The position numbers were made by a program, and so were the translations under genes. Below are positions 16,301-26,772 of a stretch of DNA of 64,000 nucleotides, one piece after another. The DNA lies in contig OX392538.1 of assembly GCA_947623455.1 (NCBI GenBank), forward strand, positions 30,503,001 through 30,567,000. The letters run 5' to 3'. Within the stretch, counting starts at the first letter, position 1; every line of letters begins with the position of its first letter. The notes under the pieces were generated by a model. It made no database searches and was not told the origin of the DNA. It saw only the letters and a list, made by a program, of their open reading frames with translations. This DNA comes from Mimachlamys varia. Taxonomy: Eukaryota; Mollusca; Bivalvia; Pectinida; Pectinidae.

Positions 16301-17574
16301 CATACTATAGACCACTGAGATACCTAGTCCCTAACACATACTATAGACCAGCGAGATAGCTAGTCCCTAACACATACTGTACACCACTGAGATACCTAGT
16401 CCCTAACACATACTATAGACCACTGAGATACCTAGTCACTTACACATACTATAGACCACTGAGATACCTAGTCACTTACACATACTATAGACCACTGATA
16501 TACCTAGTCCCTAACACATACTGTAGACCACTGGAATACCTAGTACCTAACACTTACTGTAGACCACTGAGATACCTAGTCCCTAACACATACTATAGAC
16601 CACTGAGATACCTAGTCACTTACACATACTATAGACCACTGAGATACCTAGTCCCTAACACATACTATAGACCACTGAGATACCTAGTCACTTACACATA
16701 CTATAGACCACTGAGATACCTAGTCCCTAACACATACTATGGACAACTGAGATACCTAGTCCCTAACACATACTGTAGACCACTGAGATACCTAGTGCAT
16801 AATACATACTATAGACCAGTGAGATAGCTAGCCCCTACCACATACTGTACACCACTGAGATACCTAGTCCCTAACACATACTATAGACCACTGATATACC
16901 TAGTCACTTACACATACTATAGACCACTGAGATACCTAGTCACTTACACATACTATAGACCACTGAGATACCTAGTCCCTCACACATACTATAGACAACT
17001 GAGATACCTAGTCCCTAACACATACTATAGACTACTGAGATACCTAGTCCCTAACACATACTATAGACCACTGAGATACCTAGTCCCTAACACATACTAT
17101 AGACCACTGAGATACCTAGTCCCTAACACATACTATAGACCACTGAGATACCTAGTCCCTAACACATACTGTAGACCACTGAGATACCTAGTCCCTAACA
17201 CATACTGTAGACCACTGAGATACCTAGTCCCTAACACATACTATAAACCACTGAGATACCTAGTCCCTGACACATACTGTAGACCACGGAGATACCTAGT
17301 CCCTAACACATACTATAGACCACTGAGATACCTTGTCCCTAACACATACGATACACCACTGAGATACCTTGTCCCTAACACATACTATAGACTACTGAGA
17401 TACTTAGTCCCTAACACATACTATAGACCTCTGAGATACCTTGTCCCTAACACATACTATAGACCACTGAGATACCTAGTCCCTAACACATACTATAGAC
17501 TACTGAGATACTTAGTCCCTAACACATACTATAGACCACTGAGATACCTAGTCCCTAACACATACTATAGACCA
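10351..17574. repeat. Satellite higher-order block, copy B of 8220-bp duplication
   Basis: Second copy of 2131-9354 at offset +8220. Agreement breaks at the left near 10350 and at the right after about 17574, where the terminal, more diverged monomers begin. The high identity means either a very recent amplification or an assembly duplication; the sequence alone cannot tell which. Confidence 0.85.
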
Positions 17575-17869
17575 CGGAGATACCTAGTCCCTAACACATA
17601 CTATAGACCACTGAGATACCTAGTCCCTAACACATACTATAGACTACTGAGATACTTAGTTCCTAACACATACTATAGACCACTGAGATACTTTGTCCCT
17701 AACACATACTGTAGACCACGGAGATACCTAGTCCCTGACATATATTGTAGACCACTGATATAACTAGTCTCTAAAACAAACTGTAGACCACTGAGATACC
17801 TGGTGAAATTTTTTTAACTATATAAAATTGTGATTCTTTGGCCAGGTATCTCAATTAATGTTCCTTTTC

Positions 17870-17972
17870 AATATTTAACACGTCAACTGGATTCGATATT
17901 CGACCTGTCACAGTCATTGATATTTAAAGAAACATTTCTTGGTATATGAAACCAGTTGACGTGTTAAATATT
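17870..17972. repeat. Hairpin with 21-bp perfect arms, copy 1
   Basis: Arms 17870-17890 and 17952-17972 are perfect reverse complements (core ACACGTCAACTGG / CCAGTTGACGTGT), separated by 61 bases. It sits about 67 bp beyond the last satellite monomer. The same structure is found at 19457-19559. It could be the end structure of a foldback element; no target-site duplication was seen. Confidence 0.85.
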
Positions 17973-18355
17973 AAAAAAAATATCACGTTTTGACCTGTTT
18001 ATTTTATTTATCTATTATTATGCAGTTTGTAAAAAAAATAAAATCGTAATTAGCAAAGCTTTAATATGCTTTTTGGATAAATACCCGATTCATCGAAATA
18101 TAATAATGAAATTTTGATCTTATAAAATGAAGTATGAAAGGATTTAACTGTATTGTGCATAAGATATTTTTACGTCATACCTCTTTGCACACATACCAGA
18201 TTATTTTTACGACGCTTTTTATGGTATTCTTATCATATATATTAAATCTAAATGTTTGCAACTATACAATTTCAAAATTATGTGCATCGTTTAAGTATGG
18301 TTGAGTTATGAACTATGAAATAATACACATGGTCATGTTGTAAAGAAAATAATTG

Positions 18356-18650
18356 TGAGAATACCAAAGCGTCAACAAAACCATAATCCGAACTCAAAAT
18401 CGATTAAATTAGAGTCAAAATATGAACAAAGGGAATAATTACATGGAGACCCTCGTTAAAGTACAAGAGAATAAGACCAGGTGTTCCGGAAGAGTTAGCG
18501 TCTTGTGCTTTATCGACGACACCCGCCATGTAAATCTTTGTCACATCAAAGTAAACATCAATCCTCCAAATGAGAACTGAGTCATCATTGCCAATCACAA
18601 CAAGTAAGCAAACTAATAAGCAAACTCAAAAAACGTTCATCTTTGTGTTG
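18356..18650 (+). repeat. Dispersed repeat family F, copy F1
   Basis: About 300 bp beginning GAGAATACCAAAGCGTCAAC, with internal CAAAATCGATTAAA, GAATAAGACCAGGTGTTCCG and ATCGACGACACCCGCCATG. Other copies lie at 19945-20177, 36650-36760, 42796-43042, 43390-43630, 47411-47690 (split), 51396-51640, 54369-54510 and 63870-63978 (inverted). On the opposite strand this copy has an open frame with the string DDSVLIWRIDVYFD, partly conserved in other copies, so the family may descend from coding sequence. I do not recognise the protein. Confidence 0.75.
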
Positions 18651-18882
18651 CCCTTGAACAAGATATTTAACTCTACTTGTTCCATTCTTATCAGCTGTAA
18701 ATGAGTTGTTAAATGACCCTGGCTAATAATAGTTCGTAAAATAAAATACAGTAACCCAATCCAAAGCTTTATTATTATTAAAGAAAATAGTATGAGAGTG
18801 AGTGAGAAAAGGTTCTTTAAATGTATAATAAAAACTCATCATACTGCTACATTTCTGCTTCATTTACATCTAAATACCATAC

Positions 18883-19389
18883 CTAGTCCCTAACACATAC
18901 TATAAACCACTGAGATACCTAGTCCCTGACACATACTGTAGACCACTGAGATACCTTGTCCCTAACACATACTATACACCACTGAGATACCTTGTCCCTA
19001 ACACATACTATAGACTACTGAGATACTTAGTCCCTAACACATACTATAGACTACTGAGATACTTAGTCCCTAACACATACTATAGACTACTGAGATACCT
19101 AGTCCCTAACACATACTATAGACCACTGAGATACCTAGTCCCTAACACATACTATAGACCACGGAGATACCTAGTCCCTAACACATACTATAGACCACAG
19201 AGATACCTAGTCCCTAACACATACTATAGACTACTGAGATACTTAGTCCCTAACACATACTATAGACCACTGAGATACTTTGTCCCTAACACATACTGTA
19301 AACCACGGAGATACCTAGTCCCTGACATATATTGTAGACCACTGATATAACTAGTCTCTAAAACAAACTGTAGACCACTGAGATACCTG
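18883..19389. repeat. Short second array of the 36-bp satellite
   Basis: About 14 monomers of the same 36-bp repeat, lying between the two flank copies. The last monomers (for example the CCTGACATATATTGTAG and CTCTAAAACAAACTG variants) match those ending the large array at offset 1587. Array end plus flank were therefore duplicated as a unit. Confidence 0.95.
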
Positions 19390-19944
19390 GTGAAATTTTT
19401 TTAACTATATAAAATTGTGATTCTTTGGCCAGGTATCTCAATTAATGTTCCTTTTCAATATTTAACACGTCAACTGGATTCGATATTCGACCTGTCACAG
19501 TCATTGATATTTAAAGAAACATTTCTTGGTATATGAAACCAGTTGACGTGTTAAATATTAAAAAAAATATCACGTTTTGACCTGTTTATTTTATTTATCT
19601 ATTATTATGCAGTTTGTAAAAAAAAATAAAATCGTAATTAGCAAAGCTTTAATATGCTTTTTGGATAAATACCCGATTCATCGAAATATAATAATGAAAT
19701 TTTGATCTTATAAAATGAAGTATGAAAGGATTTAACTGTATTGTGCATAAGATATTTTTTACGTCATACCTCTTTGCACACATACCAGATTATTTTTACG
19801 ACGCTTTTTATGGTATTCTTATCATATATATTAAATCTAAATGTTTGCAACTATACAATTTTAAAATTATGTGCATCGTTTAAGTATGGTTGAGTTATGA
19901 ACTATGAAATAATACACATGGTCATGTTGTAAAGAAAATAATTG

Positions 19945-20177
19945 TGAGAATACCAAAGCGTCAACAAAACCATAATCCGAACTCAAAATCGATTAAATTA
20001 GAGTCAAAATATGAATAAAGGAAATAATTACATGGAGACCCTCGTTAAAGTACAAGAGAATAAGACCAGGTGTTCAAAGTAAACATCAATCCTCCAAATG
20101 AGAACTGAGTCATCATTGCCAATCACAACAAGTAAGCACACTAATAAGCAATCTCAAAAACGTTCATCTTTGTGTTG
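19945..20177 (+). repeat. Dispersed repeat family F, copy F2
   Basis: Same sequence as F1 because it lies in the duplicated flank, but with about 64 bases missing after CCAGGTGTTC. Confidence 0.75.
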
Positions 20178-20231
20178 TCCTTGAACAAGATATTTAACTC
20201 TACTTGTTCCAGTCTTATCAGCTGTAAATGA

Positions 20232-20580
20232 GTACGTGGTTGGGCAATGCTAAAAAATGTAGAATGCTAGCTGTGAGAGCCGAAATGGCAGCACCGGTTG
20301 TATGCTCCCCATGAAGTTGAGAACTATATTGGTTGTTTGCTAAGGCCCTATTACCGTGATATTAATTTGTGAATCGCTTTGATACGGCCTTTGGGTTGTG
20401 ATAAAGCAGTATATTATCATTATCTGGCTCGTTATCGTTATCCACGTGGGACAATGCCAGGTACTGACCGTAGGTTGATGTTGTTTCTCCGGGTACTCCG
20501 GCTTTCCTCCATTACCAAAACCTGGCACGTTATTAAATGACCCTGGCTAATATTAGTTCGTAAAATAAAATACAGTAACC
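20232..20580 (+). mobile_element. SINE-like dispersed element (mollusc type)
   Basis: Carries the blocks ATCTGGCTCGTTATCG, GGGACAATGCCAGGTACTGA, CTCCGGGTACTCCGGC and CCTGGCACGT, then TTAAATGACCCTGGCTAAT. From memory this matches a short interspersed repeat that is very common in bivalve and other mollusc genomes; I cannot confirm a family name (the V-SINE family RUDI is one candidate to test). A degraded inverted copy lies at 62907-63045. The 62-residue - strand open frame inside is chance. Confidence 0.6.
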
Positions 20581-20700
20581 CAATCCAAAGCTTTATTATT
20601 ATTAAAGAAAATAGTATGAGAGTGAGTGAGAAAAGGTTCTTTAAATGTATAATAAAAACTCACCATACTGCTACATTTCTGCTTCATTTAGATCTAAATA

Positions 20701-21251
20701 TACTTATATTAATTTAAAAAATATTGTTTGCTTCCATGTGCAGAGGTAGGTATAAAAATGAAATAAATGAACACACGACGATCGCATGAACATGTATAAA
20801 GATATAAAGGATACCGGTATTTTGTTAGAAAATACTAAAAGACTAAAGACTACAGTTTCTGTAAGCCTGTTGTCTAATAATTTTATTGAAAGTTTGTGTA
20901 CAATTTCTTTGTATTTCTTGTTAATCAAGTTTATTGTACCGATAATAAACATTTTAATAAAATTATATACAAAGTTAGTGACACAAGGAAGAAAAGGTGC
21001 AGGTAATTATTTAAAGTACGCTGTTCCGGTTCGGGGAAAAGTTGGTACGCTACATACGTCATAATGAACGACACTCGGTAGGGTTTACAGTAGGGACAAT
21101 GTACACACGCTTACAAGAATGGAGTCGATGAACCACAACACAAGCTCGCCTTGAAACATAATCGATAATCAAGCCTCTTCGCACTGGAAACATCCTCTGA
21201 GTACTCAGTATAGAACCAGATTCTAGGTCGGGAGAAGAATTGACCGGAAAA
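20701..21251. other. Upstream region and likely 5' UTR of the membrane protein gene
   Basis: No gene is supported here. Overlapping open frames on both strands (20704-21325) lack any recognisable domain. The sequence rises in GC content from about 21000 toward the start codon at 21252, as expected of a promoter and first exon. No convincing TATA box or initiator could be fixed. Confidence 0.3.
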
Positions 21252-21327
21252 ATGACATGGAAGACAATGGCCGTGCCCTCTGTTGTGGGGATCGCTACAC
21301 TGTTGGCCATTCCATATTTACACATAG
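21252..21327 (+). CDS. Multi-pass membrane protein of unknown function, exon 1
   Basis: Inferred first coding exon. The ATG has A at -3, and the same frame contains a TGA about 60 bases upstream with no ATG between, so this is the first possible start. It encodes 25 residues, MTWKTMAVPSVVGIATLLAI then PYLHI, a hydrophobic stretch suited to a signal peptide or signal anchor. It ends at a strong donor, CATAG|GTAAGT, in phase 1. Joined to 31639-31728 it continues in frame without a stop. The assignment is inference from splice phase and hydrophobicity, not from a homology match. Confidence 0.65.
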
Positions 21328-22176
21328 GTAAGTTTAGTTTGTTGTTTCGCGGGTGGACTGGGTGTGTCGGTACATTATGTAGCTCTATTTAGGCCCTATG
21401 TATAAGCATTAAGTTCAATATACAGGAGTAATACATTTAGCATTGTGTTAGATTTAAATTTTCACTCATGTGTCGTTTATAACAAACGGTCAAATAGTTT
21501 GTAATCCGGACCGGATTATTTATTCAAGGACATTTTTACGACTGTAATAAAAATTGTACACGTAACGGGCATTTATACATGATCTGATGCTATATTTATA
21601 CAGGGACATATACATGTACGTCCCTGATATATACATGCACTTTCGACAGGAACACTGTAATTATGCAATGGTGTATTTATTTTTGTTTGGATTATCAAAG
21701 ATAAAATGTCGTCTGCATCGCCAAGTAGGTTCGGTATTACGTTTACCCTGTTATTCTGGTTAGTGGTCAGGTTTTGGGTGGGGGTGATTGGGCATTGTAG
21801 GGGTCAGGGAGAAGGGAGCAGTATTATACAAAAGTTATAATGGGTATGTTATCTGCATGTACAGTACTTGCCTCATCTGTCAATACGTACAGTATATATA
21901 TGCTTGTATACCTTAATGTATACTATCACCATGCATATGTAAGCCTCTAATTACAAGCATGTTCTGACGTAACAGACTGTATGATTTAAAAAAGAAAGCC
22001 CTCATGTGTTGGATGGTGCACTGTTATTTAAACCTGAGTTGGTGTGTCTTACATGATATGTATATTTTACATTTCAACTCGCGACTCGCACTTTTCAAAT
22101 CGCAACTCGACAAAAAGAAACCCTCATATTTTACGGAGCAACTGTATACAAGACCGAATAGCTATATTTGGACCCA
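21328..22176. other. Start of intron 1, no gene seen
   Basis: Sequence of ordinary AT-rich character. It contains a short hairpin, CAGGGACATATACATGTACG then TCCCTG (21601-21626), whose arm resembles that of the hairpin at 28898-28932. No exon or RNA gene was recognised. Confidence 0.4.
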
Positions 22177-23277
22177 TTTGAACTAAGGTGTTCAGGGTAA
22201 TTCAGTATTTGAACTGAGGTGTTCAGTGTAATTCAGTATTTGAACTAAGGTGTTCAGGGTAATTCAGTATTTGTACTGAGGTGTTCAGGGTAATTCAGTA
22301 TTTGAACTAAGGTGTTCAGGGTAATTCAATATTTGAACTAAGGTGTTCAGGGTAATTCAGTATTTGAACTAAGGTGTTCAGGGTAATTCAGTATTTGTAC
22401 TGAGGTGTTCAGGGTAATTCAGTATTTGTACTGAGGTGTTCAGGGTAATTCAATATTTGAACTAAGGTGTTCAGGGTAATTCAGTATTTGAACTAAGGTG
22501 TTCAGGGTAATTCAGTATTTGTACTGAGGTGTTCAGGGTAATTCAGTATTTGAACTAAGGTGTTCAGCGTAATGCAGTAATTGAACTAAGGATCTCAAAG
22601 TAATTCAGTATTTGAACTAAGGTGTTCAGGGTAATTCAGTATTTGTACTGAGGTGTTCAGGGTAATTCAGTATTTGAACTGAGGTGTTCAGCGTAATGCA
22701 GTAATTGAACTAAGGTGTTCAGCGTAATGCAGTATTTGAACTAAGGTGTTCAGCGTAATGCAGTAATTGAACTAAGGTGTTCAGCGTAATGCAGTATTTG
22801 AACTAAGGTATTCAGCGTAATGCAGTATTTGAACTAAGGTGTTCAGCGTAATGCAGTAATTGAACTAAGGTGTTCAGGGTAATTCCATATTTGAACTGAG
22901 GTTTTCAGGGTAAATCAGTATTTGAACTAAGGTGTTCAGGGTAATTCAGTATTTGAACTAAGGTGTTCAGGGTAATTCAGTATTTGAACTGAGGTGTTCA
23001 GGGTAATTCAGTATTTGAACTGAGGTGTTCAGGGTAATTCAGTATTTGAACTGAGGTGTTCAGGGTAATTCAGTATTTCGTATTTGAACTAAGGTGTTCA
23101 GGGTAATTCAGTATTTGAACTGAGGTGTTCAGGGTAATTCAGTATTTCGTATTTGAACTAAGGTGTTCAGGGTAATTCAGTATTTGAACTAAGGTGTTCA
23201 GGGTAATTCAGTATTTGAACAAGGATTTCAGAGTAATCCTGTATTTGAACCATGCAGGGTGTTCAGAGTTAATTCAG
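22177..23277. repeat. 31-bp minisatellite
   Basis: About 35 copies of a 31-bp unit, TTGAACTAAGGTGTTCAGGG followed by TAATTCAGTAT. The first two thirds are regular. A variant with GCGTAATGCAGTAATTG dominates 22562-22880, and two copies near 23080 and 23150 carry a 7-bp extra CGTATTT. The last units (after 23215) are decayed. Twenty-two bases of the unit are identical to the arm of a foldback element at 26708-26729 (reverse strand). Confidence 0.97.
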
Positions 23278-23412
23278 TCCAAAAGTTGGTCGTGTAGAAA
23301 ATGTTCTTAGTTATGAAGACATATACATGTAGTAGTTATTGACTGGAATATCATTGGCTGTGCGGTAGATATTAATTATACATACGATTTAAGTCGCCTT
23401 TTAGCTTCGTTT

Positions 23413-23510
23413 TCCTTCAGCTCAGTGGCAGAAAGTCCGAATCATGAGGTCGAGGGGTCGATCCCCGGTGGAACAATAAACAGTGTGTTGTATGTTTGTT
23501 TCCTGTTATG
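23413..23510 (+). mobile_element. tRNA-like SINE remnant or tRNA pseudogene
   Basis: CAGCTCAGTGGCAGA resembles a tRNA A box, and GGGTCGATCC, 35 bases on, resembles a B box (GGTTCGANNCC) with one mismatch and a GGGG/CCCC stem. No intact cloverleaf can be folded, so it is not a functional tRNA. A tRNA-derived SINE head is the most likely source. Confidence 0.4.
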
Positions 23511-26112
23511 CGGAAAAAAAAGAGAAACACACAGTCACCTGATGCCGTTAATTAACAATCTAAGGAAATGTATAGTTAATATACACGGAAGCTGAGCTCC
23601 CGAACTTCCGTTAACTGACCACGTACCACTGTATATATACATGTGGCGGTTAAGGTTTTGTATATGTATAGGGTATATTGTAATATGGAATTATTCTTCA
23701 GTTTAAGTTTAAAGAGGCATCACGTTAAAACTATATTTTTTTATGCTTATTTAGAATTATTGTATATATGAATCAAATGTATACTCTTGTGGAAAATTAA
23801 TGGGCGATTTACGCTGAAATATGTTCTCAAAAATTCTAATTAATAATTAAAAAAGGGAACACTTTTCGTTGATCAACGATTTGGACATGCAATTTTTTTT
23901 GCATCACATATAATAACGCATGCGCATAACAAGCTAAATCGGTTAACAAAAAATGGCGATCCGCGTGACCTACATGTAACTACCAAGCGAAAAGTGGCCG
24001 AATGGTCAAATTTTAACGTAAGGATTATATTACGGAAGCATAATGAGGGATGGGAAGTATTCAAGGGAGAGACTAACAGTCCAAAAAATGAACAAACAAA
24101 ATTTGGACAAAATGAATAAATTTATGTCATCATGTGCGGATAAAAAATTCTTGTCATGCCTAATCTATAAAATACGGATTGTACAAATATTATCGGGTTT
24201 GGACCCCGGTATTAAATTTGATATGAATCAAAATATATGCATTATATAAGTGTAGTCATTAATTCATAAAAAAAAATCATATACATGTATGTCCCATGTC
24301 TGCAGTTGTGTTGAAAATGTTAACGAACCTTTAAATTTACATAAAAAAAGTAAAATGAATCATAACATATATAAATGGATTAAGTATTGGACAATTATCT
24401 TCTCGACAAGTTCCAAATTTGATAAATATATTATACATATATTCTACATGTTTAGTGCGTGGTGCGTCATATGAGTGCACGGACTTCCGTGATACATATA
24501 TAATTGTAAGTGTTAAAGTATGTTGACGCTGAAAGTTGGATAGATTTTAGATGAATATATAGAAAGTCTGAAAAAAAATCTTCAAGACATCGAGTTGTAT
24601 AAAAAAAAATCGGAATCATTTCATTTTATTTTTGCACTTTTCAATGCATGCACACCTTTTGTGAAATGGTTCTAAATGAGGATTCGTGAAGATAACTTTT
24701 TTACAGAAATTAAAGTTTGCCCTATGGTTGTCATCGTCGGAAACCCACATGACACTGTTAAACGTACAATGTAAGTTAGTGCAGTGTCGTATTGGTTTCT
24801 GACAATGCATGGCTAATGGTCTCAGTCAGGTACTGATGTCGATAAATGATGCAGAGATGCCGACATAAATTTCTTCATATGGATATCGTGTGTAATTAAC
24901 GTTTGATTATTAATGTGAATATGATTCAATAAATTGATACACGGACTTTGTGTCTGGTTCATCATCGGACCTATAAATTACGCGTCCCCTCCCGTTGGGC
25001 CCCTTCGTCGACATGCGACAAAATAGTCACGTGATTGACGCGTGATCATCGCTATTTTTATCGGGCTTTCCCGAGAAATGCAATTTTGCAAGTGGCTAAT
25101 AAACACATTTTGAGAGGACTTTGAATATTGAAATAACAGCGTCTTTAACAATGGTAGTTATTAGTCCCTGCTTGACGTTCAGCATTATGGGAGTGGACGA
25201 CTGTTTTGCCCTTTGTCAGTATAATGTGACCGGGTGGTGTGTCCTGCATGGGTCCTTTCGACAGTATTCTCCAGTGTGGTAGCACTTTAAATGGCAATGA
25301 CTATCGCAAGAAGGCTTACACGAACATACCGCGTCCTCGAAAAACACATACACCTACCTTGTACATCACATACACCGGGAGGCCGTCATAAAATGCTCCA
25401 GTGCGTATATACAAAATAAGTATTGATTTTAAAAGTTATTGTTACATGTCTCTGTGCGTATATAAAAACAAGTATATTAAGTTACATGACCCTGTGCGTA
25501 TATTGTTACATGCCCCTGTGCATATACCAGAGTCAATGTAGTATAGTTCTGTAGTATGTACCTGTCTGGTGTCTGCTTGTTAGTCTATTATTACAAAGAA
25601 GTTCAACAAACAGAGGTGGGCCGACAATTTTCTTTCCGTCTTTGCTAAAAACATAAGATCGGTAAGCTTTCAAATGTTTATCAACTTTTAAGTTTAACAA
25701 TTTAGTTTCAAATCAACCTAAACATTGACAGTTAAGTGGTGTTTATAGCACGTACGAGTATTTAGTGATGGGATATTTTTGTTGCAGTTTTTGTACATGA
25801 ATTAAAAATGATATATTTGCCTTATTGAAGAAACCAGTTACGTATATTGAAGGTGACCAGACTTTTCCTGTGTCGTATTTATACATGTACAGGTGTATGT
25901 TTACTTCATACCGTGCTATTAATTATAATGTCGGGTAGTTTTTTCTCACTGAAAATTCCGTGTTTAACGTTTTATTCGGTACATATAACAACTATCGCCA
26001 TTGAAAGACGTGTCAGGTTTTGGTGTTGGTTGAAAACCGGTCGGCAGGAACAAAACCACCGACCTTATCATTTATGGTCACGTCGGGGACCTGTCATCCG
26101 AATAGACAGCGA
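23511..26112. other. Intron sequence without recognised genes
   Basis: AT-rich sequence with small open frames on both strands (up to 108 codons) that show no domain, no codon bias and no splice-site support. Nothing further was recognised. Confidence 0.4.
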
Positions 26113-26511
26113 TCACAGGGACCTGAGAATTTGTAACATAATTAATGGTCATAAAAGCTTTTTTGACCACTGAGGGGCATTTTTATCGAAATTGATCTTT
26201 ACCCCCCGATTGTGTAAAATTACTCTAAACACCCTATTTAAGGTCCAAAACTAGCTGTAACAAATTCTGTTTAGAGTAATTTTACACATTTGGGGGTGGG
26301 GAGTGTGGGGGGGTTGGGGGGTTGGGGGGGTGTTAAGATCAATTTTCGATAAAAATGTTCCCCTTCAATGGTAAAAAAAGCTTTTATGACCATTGAGGGG
26401 TCATTTTTATCGAAAATTGATCTCCCCCCCCCCCCCCAAATGTGTATAATTACTCTAAACACCCTATTTTAGGTCCAAAACTAGCTGTAACAAATGTTCA
26501 GGTCCCTGTGA
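26113..26511. mobile_element. Compound foldback (MITE-like) element
   Basis: Bounded by ACAGGGACCTGAGAATTTGT on the left and its reverse complement AGGTCCCTGTG on the right. Inside, arm sequences (CTAGCTGTAACAAAT, GTGTAAAATTACTCT, ATCAATTTTCGATAAAAATG, GACCATTGAGGGG) occur in both orientations more than once, so one palindromic element seems nested or rearranged in another. Long G runs (26291-26331) and a C run (26425-26438) mark the arm interiors. The - strand open frame of 63 codons here is a by-product. Confidence 0.8.
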
Positions 26512-26537
26512 GAGCGATGATGATTGTCTCATCTTAC

Positions 26538-26772
26538 ACAGGAACCTGAGAATTTGTACCAGCTAGTTTTGGGCCTAAACTAAGGTATTTAGAGTAATTT
26601 TACACTTTTGGGAGGTTTAGATCAATTTTTGATAAAAGGCTTTATGACCATTGAGGGGAGACTATGATTATATTTATCGAAAACTGATCTAAACCCAAAA
26701 AGTGTAAAATTACCCTGAACACCTTAGTTTAGGCCCAAAATTAGTTGTAACAAATTATCAGGTCCCTGTGTC
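26538..26772. mobile_element. Foldback (MITE-like) element, simple copy
   Basis: About 235 bp, nearly a complete inverted repeat. The left arm reads CACAGGAACCTGAGAATTTG, then AGCTAGTTTTGGGCCTAAAC, and the right arm mirrors it to AGGTCCCTGTG. The centre contains GACCATTGAGGGG. The right arm at 26708-26729 shares 22 identical bases with the 31-bp minisatellite unit. There is no coding capacity. Confidence 0.85.

Larger units (their letters stand above)
1..17803. repeat. 36-bp satellite array with higher-order structure
   Basis: About 490 head-to-tail copies of a 36-bp monomer containing CCACTGAGATACCTAGTC, followed by CCTAACACATACTATAGA or variants. The array is already running at base 1, so its left end is not seen, and it stops at about 17803. 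Common variants are TCACTTACAC for TCCCTAACAC and CTGTAG for CTATAG. Because 36 is a multiple of 3, the array stays open in some frames and gives false repetitive proteins with a 12-residue period (for example NTYYRPLRYLVP on +); none is credible as a gene. Nested duplications of 252, 1116, 3354 and 8220 bp are visible by matching variant monomers. No CENP-B-like box was seen in the monomer. Confidence 0.98.
17804..18876. repeat. Flank block of the satellite, copy 1
   Basis: Non-satellite sequence that follows the array directly and is repeated at 19390-20700, together with the adjoining terminal monomers (offset 1587 bp at the left end, 1824 at the right). The final satellite unit (TGAGATACCTGG near 17792) has its reverse complement in the flank (CCAGGTATCTCA near 17842), a 12-bp inverted repeat across the junction. 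A longer hairpin (17870-17972) and a copy of dispersed family F (18356-18650) lie inside. Compared with copy 2 it lacks about 300 bp after 18709, but it still carries the TAAATGACCCTGGCTAAT tail of the missing piece, so copy 1 probably suffered a deletion. Confidence 0.85.
19390..20700. repeat. Flank block of the satellite, copy 2
   Basis: Second copy of 17804-18876, including the hairpin (19457-19477 / 19539-19559). Relative to copy 1 it has a ~64-bp deletion around 20075 within family F and retains an extra ~300 bp at 20232-20529 that belongs to a SINE-like element. Homology between the copies ends at TCTAAATA, at 18876 and 20700. Confidence 0.85.

Noticed and set aside
1363..16359. Ten long open frames (68-190 codons) in the 36-bp satellite
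   Set aside because: They repeat a 12-residue block because the monomer length is a multiple of three; they recur only where variant monomers happen to remove stops.
1..17803. Telomeric repeat
   Set aside because: The unit is not TTAGGG-like; subtelomeric position is possible but not shown.
1..19389. CRISPR array
   Set aside because: The repeats are contiguous with no unique spacers, and the genome is eukaryotic.
24616..24810. 64-codon Cys-rich - frame
   Set aside because: The Cys residues are irregularly spaced, with no signal peptide or splice context; likely chance.
25847..26173. 108-codon + frame
   Set aside because: Its second half lies in the foldback element at 26113; no recognisable protein.
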